From Cyathus striatus (lineage: Eukaryota; Basidiomycota; Agaricomycetes; Agaricales; Nidulariaceae), in assembly GCA_025738555.1 (NCBI GenBank), contig JAOVFP010000011.1, positions 3,472,001-3,536,000 on the forward strand: DNA of 64,000 nt. The letters run 5' to 3'. Under the pieces are notes generated by a model. The model saw only the letters and a list, made by a program, of their open reading frames with translations, was not told the DNA's origin and made no database searches. This document shows positions 13,350-24,209 of this stretch, one piece after another (position 1 is the first letter of the stretch; each line of letters opens with the position of its first letter). The position numbers and the translations under genes are program-made.

Positions 13350-14720
13350 ACACGCTATACCAGACGTTTGGCCCAGAGCCATTCTTCTACTTAATCCAAT
13401 CGAAAGAAAACACAGATCTATAACAGCCCCTGCTGTCTTCCAGCGAATCATGCACAAGGGTCGTAAACGGGACGGCTTGTGTGCGGAAATGGGGAAAGTA
13501 GAGCAATATTAAGCCACACCAGTGACTAGTAGAGAATGGCCGCCACACGATAGCTGAATGATCACAGACTACAGAATCGCCAGGCAGAGGAAAAGTTGCC
13601 GCGACTACGAGGCTCTCAGAAGTGAGGGGTAAAGAATGCGGCGGAGCCGCCATCACGATTTTCCTCCTCCAAAGGACGTCGAAAGCCGATGCGAATTGTG
13701 AATGCTCAAGATCAGTCCTTCTTCCACGTAGCGTAGAGAAGGTAACGAGACAAAAGACGGCACCGCCCAATTTCCAGCAAAGGAACATAGCAAAGCAACA
13801 ATGGAGACGGCGATGCTTCCTTGCAAAACACATAATCGAAAGGAGGTAACGGGGCATTAGCACCACCAGCCGGGGAAAGCACGATAATAACCATTCATAG
13901 ACAACGAAAGAGTGGAAAAGAAACAGCCCGCGACGTAAGTCTCTACAAGGGCAATGCATAGGGGACGTCAAGCTGAATCGAAATGGAGATGAAGGACCCG
14001 CACTACAGGATGCTAGATCGAAGGCCGTACAACCCGCTAGAAACAAAGATGAAGCTGAAACAGCGACGCAAGCTGCATTAAGTCTTGTGCTGTTCTATGA
14101 CTACGCTGAGCTTCTGCTCAACATATGGAGATTATCCCCCACTGCTAAGCCTACGATCGAGACGTATGTTCGAGCAAGTCCGTAAGGAAGCCAGGGGAAG
14201 AAAGGGAGCACCGATATGCACCAGCCGCCCTTCAAAAGCGAGGAAGAAAGGTAAAATGTTTACGGGGCATATCTATGTTGTCGTATAGAACAACCCAAAG
14301 GAAGTTTTCGTCAATGACAATGGCATCAGTTTCCGGTAGATGGACTGAAGGCTAGTGTACACAAAGGACGACAGAATTCTTCCCAGTACATCCTTTGTCA
14401 AGCATCCATTGATAGCGTGGTCTCAACCACACCACACTGCGAACATGATGGGAAAAAAAGATGAAAGCCTTAAATCCTCGAGAGTCTAAGATAGCAGACC
14501 GCCCCGTCGAAACGGAAAGGTAGGAATTCACCAAACACACAATGAGCAGCTTCCCTGTGCCTCCCCGCCTGTGAGGTTTATTCCTAGCTCCTTGACCAAA
14601 TCACCCTGCTTCGTGTTATCCCGCAATACCTGAGGCTGTCACTCGGTCAAAGCAGGCGACGGAGGACCATGAGTCGTGGTCAATTGTAGAGCAGGACATA
14701 CAATATCTATCGCAACAAAA
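13350..14720 (-). pseudogene. DNAJC7-like 5' fragment, second inverted copy
   Basis: The TPR1 exon trace lies at about 14545-14700 on the minus strand (matching GCTTCCCTGTGCCTCCCCGCC and CTCCTTGACCAAATC). It is followed by an intron-1 spacer parallel to 8650-10280: GTTGTCGTATAGAACAACCC near 14277 corresponds to GTTGTCGTACAGAAGAGCCG near 10013. The frame is destroyed. It repeats the arrangement at 8650-10480, next to the tail of a plus-strand relic. Confidence 0.5.
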
Positions 14721-15104
14721 AGAGAGCAGGTCAATAAATCAAGTCAGAGAGCAGAAACAGACAAATATTACACGCACTAGGCACAGGTGCTCGCATTAAT
14801 ATAGCTCTGACCGGTGGTAGCTGGGCTTCTGGTGGGTTAGAGCCTAAAGGCTTGCAAGAAATGCAAGGTCCATAGGACGTGAAAGATTAGGTGGTGTACC
14901 ATTCGCAGGACCTGTTGCATTTCCAGTTGATATTGGGTTAACTTGGACGAAAGAAGTGCGCAGCATTACGTCTGTGCTACTCACCCTTCATCAGAATATC
15001 ACAGAAACGAATGGAAAGAAAGTCGACATGAAGTAACGTAGTAACCCTGCTGCTCGGCGACACCGCTCGGATCTCTGAGCTCTCCACCCTTTCTAGTTAT
15101 CTTC

Positions 15105-15290
15105 CACCTTGCTTCCACCTTCCAGACCCTCCCAGTGCGTCAGTTTACAACTTCATCATCTCCTCCCACTTGTCAACTACGAAAGCCACGTAACTCTTTT
15201 GATCAAGCCTCTCCAGGTCTTTAATGCGTTTGCGCAGATGTCGACATGCGACCTGCCGAGAGCTGAAGCGTTGAAGCAGAGCAGACTCCG
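15105..15290 (-). pseudogene. DNAJC7-like TPR exon relic
   Basis: Read on the minus strand, the segment aligns with the TPR exon of the best copy: AGTTTACAACTTCATCATCT and TTGATCAAGCCTCTCCAGGT correspond to the LYSEAIE and VERLKEE regions. The frame is broken. It lies upstream of the 14.5-kb TPR1 fragment in an order impossible for one gene, so it belongs to another copy. Confidence 0.5.
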
Positions 15291-15299
15291 GAAGCGAGA

Positions 15300-16580
15300 T
15301 GTCACAAGGACTGCGATAGTTTTGTCAGTTTCAAAGAAAGTGCAGAGGCCCCAGGGCGAGGGGAGCGGGGAGATAGCGGACATGGATTGCAAGGGGGGGC
15401 GGTAAGAAGACATACTTAATGGCATCGGGTTCGACCACAAGCTCCATCTTAACCCCTTAACCCACAACGGACTAAGCCTGGGCATGCCCCCTCTACTCTC
15501 ACTACTTCAAAGGATGGTACGTACACGTCGAGCTCCGATAGGTAACACAGAGAGGAGGCACACGTGTATTCGTACTTGGAACTCAGGGCGAGAGGGTTGG
15601 CATGCGTCGCGGCAATATATTCCAATGTCTCCGGTAGATGCCTCGAAGGCCTATCGGTAAGTCAATAAAAAACGAGAGAGACGGCGTCACCAACTCACAT
15701 ACGTTGATGCTACAGAGTCGTCTGGGATTCCCCGTGATGAAGATGACTGTGATTGAGCAAGTCGATGATGAGAGGTCGAGATCGATGTACATGTAAGTAA
15801 GGAATTCATTAGTGGAGTTTAATCTTGGCGATACACGATACAGCTACAGCTGTCTTGTAACGCGCGCTAAACTTTTTCGGCAGGATTGTAGTGTTGCTGT
15901 CAAGTTGCTGTAGCGACTGATCTATAGCGACACGAAAAAACGGCTAAGATTGAACTCCCCTAATAATTAGTCGCATAATCGGAGTCATTCGCTACTACGC
16001 GTGCACTGTTCAACTCCGTTCTGGCCTTCGAATAGCACCCAAGACCCATACGTTTGTTATCGATCTAATCAACGAAACAAAACCCCTTTCTGTAGCATGA
16101 ATATAATTTTGTGAGATAGAATTGGTTGATAGGTATTGGGGGACAAGGTCCATTCGAGTAGAACACGCTGGTATGTATTCGATGTTGTATTTATTCTATG
16201 TAGCGTGCACTTCTTGCATGAATTGCTTAGCAACATGGCCACACCATGTCTTCGTCTTATATTTCATCAATCGGTGTGCAGCGCTCTCACCCGATGTACA
16301 GGACATTCTCACATTCGAAATCTTCCATTTCATTGCCGTTTGATTATCAGATCTGAGCGTGGACGCAACGCGGACCTTTCTCTATTTTTGATATGCTTCG
16401 CACCCCCAGCGTCCGGTAAGTCTTCTATTGATTTGTCGCTGGTCTCGTGGTCATTTCACATGAGCGTTCATAATATTTATAGCGCACATGTGAGATAAAT
16501 TGGAAGACCGCAGCACTTAACTTGTCAACTATTAATAAGTATCTTCTACCAGCGCGAGATTCTAGGTTGGATATCAGGGT
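15300..16580. other. Transition from CpG-rich relic DNA to AT-rich DNA
   Basis: No gene is recognised. Composition shifts here from the CpG-rich relic cluster to the AT-rich, CpG-poor DNA that carries the NACHT-WD40 gene. It includes the distal upstream region of that gene. Confidence 0.4.
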
Positions 16581-16586
16581 ATTAGG

Positions 16587-16594
16587 TATATAAA
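16587..16594 (+). promoter_or_regulatory. TATA box of the NACHT-WD40 gene
   Basis: TATATAAA lies 101-108 bases upstream of the chosen ATG at 16695. A similar box stands about 110-117 bases upstream of the NB-ARC-TPR start, which supports both starts. Confidence 0.55.
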
Positions 16595-16694
16595 GATAGT
16601 GGTACTAACATCAATACATTTCTTTCCCCCACATTCTGTATACCTCAAGATTCAAAACTCATACCGAATAACTCAACTACGACAAATATTCACC

Positions 16695-19600
16695 ATGACT
16701 ACAAATACTTCTTCGAGTGCTCACATGTTTACCAGTTCACAAAATGTGCATATTGAAGGCGGAAATTTCAATACTATTAGTGGAGATCAGATTATAAACA
16801 TAAAAGAGTTAAATGACAAACTTGGTGCAATATTAAAGCCAATTTCCCATGATGGTTATTATGTTCCTCCTTGCATGGAAGGAACAAGGAAAAGTTTGTT
16901 TGTCAAGATTGATAAATGGCTTTCTGACTTTGGTATGTGTGATTTATAATATCAAAAATGTTATATCCAAAATTATCCTCACTATTAGATGAGCCAACAC
17001 CAAATATAATGTGGATTACTGGGTATCCTGGAAGTGGGAAATCAGCTATTTCATCTAGCTTGGTTTCCAAGCTCTCTGGCACTCAAAGACTCTGTGGCTA
17101 CCACTTCTTTAAAAGGGATGATGAAATTTTTGGTGATCCCTGTGCTGTTTGGCGAACTATAGCAGCAACTATGGCATCTAGTCACACTATGATTGCTGAT
17201 GTAATGGCAAAAAAGTTGAATGGTAATTTTAGAATTCGGGATATTAAATGGCACTTCGAAAACCTCATTTCTATGAGTTTCATTGAATATTTGAACCAAC
17301 TACACAATCCAGTGGTTATTGTTGATGCTTTAGATGAATGCAAAACTTCAGATGATATGCATATTTTCATGAACACACTATTCTTGTGGTCAAAATTTTC
17401 CAAAAGGTGTAAACTTATAATTACTGGAAGGTCTGGTTACAAACCAATGGGGTTGGATGAATCTGGACTATGCATTGATTATGAGTTAGAAATTGGTTCA
17501 AGTACAGAATCAGAAGTCACTGATGACATAAAATTTTATATGAGAAGAAAATTTGAGGAATCTTACTCTTGGTTGAACTGGAAACCAAGTGATGACATCT
17601 TAAATTCAATGGCAAAAAAAGCTTCTGGATTGTTCATTTGGGCCTCCACTGCCATTAAATTCATTATCTCAGATCAACAAGGTTCAATATCTCCTAAGAA
17701 AAAGCTGAGAAAAATTATAGAGAATGAAAAAGAGAGTAGAGTGTTTGGCATTGACAAATTGTATGTCCAAATTCTGAAAATGTCATTTCATGCCTGGAGT
17801 GAGATGGACAAACTGACTGCTCAGAATGTTCTGGGACTAATAATACTTGCAAAGGTGCCATTAAACATAAATGATATATATCACTTCATTTGTGAAAATG
17901 AAGATGATCTGGAAGATGATATTCAAGTAATTTTGAGATGTTTACAACCTGTGGTATCAATAAATGGTGGAAAAGTCACTACAAGACATTTGTCATTTGT
18001 TGAATTTCTAACAGAAAGATGCAACATGGAGGAGTACAAGATCAATAAAACAATATACAACATTAAGATGCAGACAAAAATATATGAAATTTTAAATAAA
18101 GAATTGAAGTTCAATATCTGTAATTTGGAAACATCATATATAAAAAATCATGACATAAAAAATTTGACAGAAAAGATTCAGTATTGCATACCAAGTTATT
18201 TGCAATACTGCTGCATGTATTGGCTGTCACATGAGGTAGACATTAAAAATCAGAATAAAGAAACAATAAGAATAAATGGTCAAACAAAATTTTTGTATCA
18301 AAATTTTTTGTATTGGCTTGAAGTCATGAGTTTACTAGATGAAATACCAATGGCTTTGGGTCTACTGAAAGCATTGAGAGATTGTCAAAATGTAAGTACA
18401 ATGAAAATTAGCTTGGATTGTACACTGAATTTCATATGTATAGCATGAGAATATAGTTGGGGAGTTTATTAGTGAAGCTGTTCAATTTATCTTACATTTC
18501 AAAGTTCCAATAACAACAAGTGCCCCACATATATATCTTTCAGCATTGCCATTTACTCCCAAAAAATCAGTTATTTCTGATAAATATCATAAGATATTTG
18601 GAAATATTATTTTCAGATTAGGAGACATTGAAGAAGATTGGAGATATAAAGGAAGTGAAGTTCACCACCACACATTACCAGTTACAAGTGTGGCTATATC
18701 TTGTGATGGAAAGCAAATTAGTGTTGGATATGACAATGGTACAGTCAGCATATGGGACACTATAACTGGAAATAGGATTGCAGGACCATTTAAAGGTCAC
18801 AGATTTCAGGTCACATCAGTAGCATTTTCTCCAGATGGAAAGCAAGTAGTCTCAGGCTCAGATGATCGAACTGTGAGAATATGGGGTGTGGGGAGTGGGG
18901 CCATTTCTGCTGGTCCATTCCAAGGTCACACAGATGGGGTCACATCAGTAGCATTTTCTCCAGATGGAAAGCAAGTAGTCTCAGGCTCAGATGATCAAAC
19001 TGTAAGAATATGGGATATAGAGAGTGGAAAAATTGCTGCTGGTCCATTTCAAGGTCACAAATATGTGATTACATCAGTAGCATTTTCTCCAGATGGAAAG
19101 CAAGTGGTATCTGGCTCATTGGATCAAACTGTGAGAATATGGGATATGGAGAGTGGAGCAATTGCTGCTGGTCCATTTCAAGGTCACACAGATGGGGTCA
19201 CATCAGTAGCATTTTCTCCAGATGGAAAGCAAGTAGTCTCAGGCTCAGATGATCAAACTGTGAGAATATGGGATATAGAGAGTGGATCAATTGCTGCTGG
19301 TCCATTTCAGGGTCACACAGATGGGGTCACATCAGTAGCATTTTCTCCAAATAGAAAGCAAGTAGTATCTGGCTCATGGGATCAAACTGTGAGAATATGG
19401 GATGTGGAGAGTGGAACAATTGCTGCTGGTCCATTTCAAGGTCACACAAATAAGATTACATCAGTAGCATTTTCTCCAGATGGAAAGAAAGTAGTATCTG
19501 GCTCATTGGATAAAACTGTGAGAATATGGGATGTGAAGAGTGGAACAATTGCTGCTGGTCCATTTCAGGGTCACACAGATGGGGTCACATCAGTAGCATT

Positions 19601-20353
19601 TTCTCCAAATGGAAAGCAAGTAGTATCTGGCTCATGGGATCAAACTGTGAGAATATGGGATGTGGAGAGTGGAGCAATTGCTGCTGGTCCGTTTCAAGGT
19701 CACACAGATGGGGTCACATCAGTAGCATTTTCTCTAGATGGAAAGCAAGTAGTCTCAGGCTCAAATGATCAAACTGTGAGAATATGGGATGTGGAGAGTG
19801 GAACAATTGCTGCTGGTCCATTTCAAGGTCATACATATAAGGTAGCATCAGTAGCATTTTCTCCAGATGGAAAGCAAGTAGTCTCAGGCTCATACAATCA
19901 AACTGTGAGTATATGGGATGTGGAGAGTGGAACAATTGCTGCTGGTCCATTTCAAGGTCACACAAATGGAGTTAAATCAGTTGCATTCTCTTTGGATGGA
20001 AAAAAAATGATTTCATGCTCACAGAACATTAGAAATTTGCAGTTGACATCAGGTGTGTAATCTTTGTATTTAGTGGCTGTAATTTATTAAAATTTCTGAT
20101 TTCTTGTTATTCAGGTCATCTTAATAATTTATTTTTACTTGGAGGCCCATCAATTTATATATCATGTCATGAAAATGGCTGGACTATAGATGATGCAGGC
20201 AATTTACTCTTCTGGATTCCTGACTTTCTAAGGTCTGGTTTATGTGACTTTGATACCATTTCCATTCTGGGTCCATCTATTTTATGCAGATTAGATCTTT
20301 CAAATTTCTATTGTGGGTCATATTGGAAATATTGTATTACTTTTCCTTTGTAA
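16695..20353 (+). CDS. NACHT-WD40 NOD-like receptor (NLR)
   Basis: Cytosolic STAND-type receptor of the fungal NLR class; relatives such as Podospora HET-E act in non-self recognition, but the ligand here is unknown. The exons 16695-16932, 16989-18391, 18444-20052 and 20115-20353 join in frame through GT-AG introns of 52-62 bp and give 1162 residues. Residues 1-30 hold a short Asn/Gly-rich leader (NVHIEGGNFNTISGDQIINI). The NACHT domain has Walker A GYPGSGKS at about 91-98 and Walker B VVIVDALDEC at about 188-197. Eleven WD40 units of 43 residues run from about 626 to 1080, nine of them almost identical (core VTSVAFSPDGKQVVSGS). The last exon encodes an 80-residue tail (ENGWTIDDAGNLLFWIP), a closing segment common in this family. 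No HET, patatin or other effector domain is visible. The gene is intact in CpG-poor DNA. The ATG was chosen for the leader and the TATA box; an upstream in-frame ATG at 16599 would sit at the expected transcription start. Confidence 0.92.
18801..19990 (+). repeat. In-frame 129-bp WD40 repeat array
   Basis: About nine tandem 129-bp units lie inside the NACHT-WD40 gene. The DNA is near-identical from unit to unit. Differences concentrate at the residues after SGS (DD, LD, WD, ND, YN), at the residue after ESG (A, K, S, T) and after GH (TDG, KYV, TNK, TYK, TNG). These are the same kinds of positions that vary in repeat-shuffling WD40 NLRs. Confidence 0.9.
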
Positions 20354-21490
20354 TACTTTTTTATTAACTGTGTTTAGGTATACTTTTTTTGCAGTACCTA
20401 TTACTGAATGACATGTTGACTTCAAATCTTATTGATTTATTATAACTACCACTTTAAGTTGAAGTAAATTGAAAGTAATGAAAAAATCACACAAATATTA
20501 TGATTGTTATAATCCCACTATATTTTAAGGTAGTTGGGTTATAAGGATATTTCAACTTCCCAAGAAGGTGTTTTGGGGGATTGCCTTTGGAATCTCATTT
20601 TCCTGAACCTTGATTGGCTAATGGCACCTGGAGTGAATTCCTGTGATGCATGTGACCATGTGCTGTTCTTAATTCTTGAACACTTATTGTATTACTTATT
20701 AATACTTCAATATAATCAATTGGTGTTTTTTGCAAGTGCCACTCAGTAACCAAATTGTTTCAGACATTTGAGCAGGCTTGTTCTTGTAGAGGATAAGTTC
20801 TTTTAGATATTTTTCAATATTTTGTATATTTAAAGATTGTTAGAAGCTACCAGTGCAAGATACATAATTAGTGTACACAGCTAATAAACAGCTGATTGCT
20901 TGGGGCTATGTGAAGGTGATGTCATGCTTCCCACCATATAGGGATTAGTGATCCCCAGTCTTATAGCAGTCATTAATAGAATAAACAGTATGAGTCAGTG
21001 TTTATTCTACATGTAGATTAGACTTTAATATCTTAATATGAAGGTTAGAACTGTAGTTTGGCAAAAGGATGATATTTATGGTGAGTTAATTGAGTATTTA
21101 TACAAAATACCAAGTAGCCTTGCATAATGTATCTAGATGATTCTACTACTATTGCTAGACTTTGATATGATTCATGTATATGAAAGATAGTTTCAGTGAT
21201 GCATAGAATAAGTAAAACATAGAGGCATATGCATAGTAGAGTAGTAGTATACTATACTAAGTGAGGGAGTGAGGGATACAAAGGCAAACATAACTAAAAG
21301 AGAATCATATATCATAACAATTCCTCACCTGCCTTCATGTATTGAATAAGGAGAGGAATGATAAGAGTAACATAGAAGTTGAAGAATCAGAATGGAATCA
21401 TTGAAGCAGAGAATAGTGACATTTAATGAAAGGAATGACTTAGTCTCAAGTAAGGTCAGTCATAATTGCATCTTTACCCATAGCCTTGCA
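20354..21490. other. AT-rich, CpG-poor intergenic DNA
   Basis: No gene is recognised. Bases 20528-20660 hold a diverged copy of a dispersed repeat also present near 62440-62560 (GTAGTTGGGTTATAAGGATA against GTAGTGGGTTATGGGGATGT, then GATTGGCTAATGGC against GATTGGCTGATGCC). Confidence 0.5.
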
Positions 21491-22084
21491 TCAAGCAGCC
21501 TTCTTCTTCTTCCTGTCCTTGCTGAATGCTAGTTGAATGTTAGTTCTAGCAACTCCATCAGGGTAAGGCCAAACATGCCACTTCCAGTGATTATGAGTTG
21601 GTTCAGGAGCTGAAGATGCAAAGGTGAGATGAAATATTTATTTAAGAGTCAATCATTGTACTGCTAGATGAATGCTTGAACCGAGTGATGGCAACTTGTT
21701 TTTCTTCAAACATGTTATATTCAATTTAATTGGCAGAATCATGATGGAAGTGAATGAGATAAATTAGAGTGAGGTGCAAACAGATATGGATTGAGCTCAA
21801 GGTCATCACTCCAATCCCAGAAGGAATTGACTCCATTGTGCAGACTTCTGGATTGTGCAGTCTGAATCCAATGTATAGCCTTTCTTCCTACAGACTTGAG
21901 GTCTGCATAGAAATTGTAAGAAAGCTTAATAGAGGGACAGAACCTGGTTAGAAGATTCTTGCTGCAGAATTCCTTGGCAAGAATAAATCTGGGAAACTCT
22001 AGGTCAACCTCCTGCAGTATGTGGGGAGGTATAGTAGTTGGGTAAGTTGAGAAATCTTCCCCATATTGCTGACAATATGCTGCC
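21491..22084 (-). pseudogene. Unidentified protein-coding remnant, two 3' exons
   Basis: On the minus strand an exon opens after a CTTAG acceptor at 22089-22085 and stays open to about 21743. It reads, in part, CQQYGEDFSTYPTTIPPHIL, then DLEFPRFILAKEFCSKNLLT and, near its end, NSFWDWSDDLELNPYLFAPH. After a 130-base intron-like gap with a CTTCAG acceptor, a final exon at 21609-21491 reads PEPTHNHWKWHVWPYPDG and ends in a Lys-rich DRKKKKAA before TGA. Phase and composition are convincingly protein-like over about 150 residues. I do not recognise the family. No upstream exons could be read with confidence, and the donor of the larger exon is unclear, so it is probably a decayed gene or part of an old mobile element. 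Confidence 0.5.
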
Positions 22085-24201
22085 CTAAGAACATATCAAG
22101 CAAGAATATGAAGAGAACTCCATAGACCTAGTGCCTTGAGGTCATCTATCATATAAAATACACCATCCTGACCAAATAACTATGAGAGAATTGATAGAGG
22201 AGCATATGTATGAATAGAGATACCTTGTTGCAAGATTCCATAATTTTGTCCTTTCACAAGGGGGAGAATATAAGTGATAAAATGATATTTTCAGTGCTCA
22301 GGAGCCAGGAAGGCCTGAGGCAAAATTCAGACAAATTTTCGAAATTTTTTAAAGGCTTGATCCAGTTCAGACATTTTGGCCCAAATTTCCAAAATCCATC
22401 CAGACAAATCAGCTGTCCCAAGGATCAATCCTTGATAAGCATTTTCAGGGGTCCTGATAAGCTCTGACTTCAGTGTTTCTATTCTTAGATGCTTTCTCAC
22501 TTAGGCTAGTTATGTCCCTTATTAGCGCAAATCGTTCCCACACTAGCTAACAGTCCAGGATCTGTACCTTAGCTACTAAATACAAACCACATATATTATA
22601 CCATTTGTAAGTAGTGCTTAGAATATAGAAATAATTTTTTTATAGTAGGTATGGTAAACTACATCACTGAAAAAGGAAAGCCATATGCTCATGGAGCTTG
22701 CTGGACAGGGGGTTGTGCATCTGTCATAGGGAGTTGCATGACTGTCATATCCCATATTGCCTACATCTGGACTCCTAGTCCATTACTCTGCCTTTTCATT
22801 TGCTTACTCTGGACTTTGATTACATTCTCATTATTAGTTATTGCTTACTGTATATAGATTACTTCTGTTTCCCTTCTTCTGTTCTACTGAGCTATCCCCT
22901 CAGTAATGTAGTATACATTTCATAGTGAGTCACTTATCATTCTTAAGTGTGCCACTATCAGTTTCACCTTACACCACCATACATGCTCACTTCTCCGACG
23001 TGTTTTATTATGTTTAATTAGTTATAGTCTTCATTCTACATATGCCTACCCTGACTGTACTTCTTCACTGGCCTTGGCCAGCGACCTTTATTTACTCTGA
23101 GTCTCCAGTATTTAAGTAGCACTTGATTTGTACTTAGTCTTCAGTTTCGTATTGAACTACATTCTCACCCTCTTGTCTGACTTGAGTTACATCTCTCATC
23201 TCTTCTGTCTCTTGTCTTCTCCAAAGGGCTTGCCCTTACTCCGAAATCCAGGACTGGGAATACCAGGGGCACAGCATATAAGCTGAAGCCAAAGTCCTAC
23301 CCCCTGAGTTATCATCCTCCACTTTCATCTCTTGCTCACCCTTTGTTTCTCCGCAGTCACCCTCTCATTCTCCACTGCCAAGTCAGGCTAGGGGCACAGT
23401 CATGGCAATGACAGGTGTTATGGCACTGCAAGCATTCCTTTGGTCAGGATGAGATTGGCTATATGCAGATGGGCTAAGAATAGCACAAATATCTATCAGG
23501 GTTCATGGCTTATTACTTTAATTAACCACACATCACTTTGCTGGTTACTCTGAGAGAAGTCAATCAGTTGGCTTGGAGTTCTGGGGTTTGCCAAGGCATC
23601 TAGTGAGGCACTTCATCATTGCTTGCTTCTCTTTGGTATTAATCATGTTTGATCACATGACCTTCATGCATCACTAGACAGATTCTGGCTGTTATCCATT
23701 TAGTCACTGGGTTTAGCACTGCTGCTTTGCTATCCCTTCTGCTCATAGTACTACCTTAGGCTTTGTAATATTCACACCCTTGGTAAGTGTACTTCTTAGT
23801 ACTTTTAACCAGCAGCTTGGGTTTCACTCCAATTCTGTAACTAATCCATATTTGTTACTATTTGGTGAGTACTAATTACATGTGTAGAAAAGCTAAAATC
23901 CACAACTATAGGTAGTGTAAGCCCATCAGGCATCTCAGTACTTTGCTATATTCCCATATGGATGTGTTTATCCAGTTTAAACATCCATTTTTTGGATTAG
24001 CTAATATTTAATTGCTGTATTTGTATGTACTATATAGTTTCTCTTAGCCATCTTCTGTAAGATATTTAATAGGTAACTTTGTGTAGTAGAAGGGCAGTCT
24101 TCTGTGCCTCAAGAAATACAATTCAGCAGTCTTTGCTAGTATTTGTGATAGCTAAGAGATTCAGAGTGCAATGAGAGTCAAAGTCATCAGCCCATGTTAA
24201 G
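22085..24201. other. Intergenic, possible old element remnants
   Basis: No gene is recognised. The stretch 22890-23420 has a mixed composition with a few CpGs and looks like an eroded insertion, but I found neither paired ends nor a target duplication. Confidence 0.35.
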
Positions 24202-24209
24202 TCTGAGGT
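24202..24209. repeat. hAT target-site duplication, left
   Basis: TCTGAGGT, repeated exactly at 28020-28027. Eight bases is the length made by hAT transposases. Confidence 0.85.

Noticed and set aside
22890..23420. Possible solo LTR or retrotransposon end
   Set aside because: I found no matching second end, target duplication or coding remnant.
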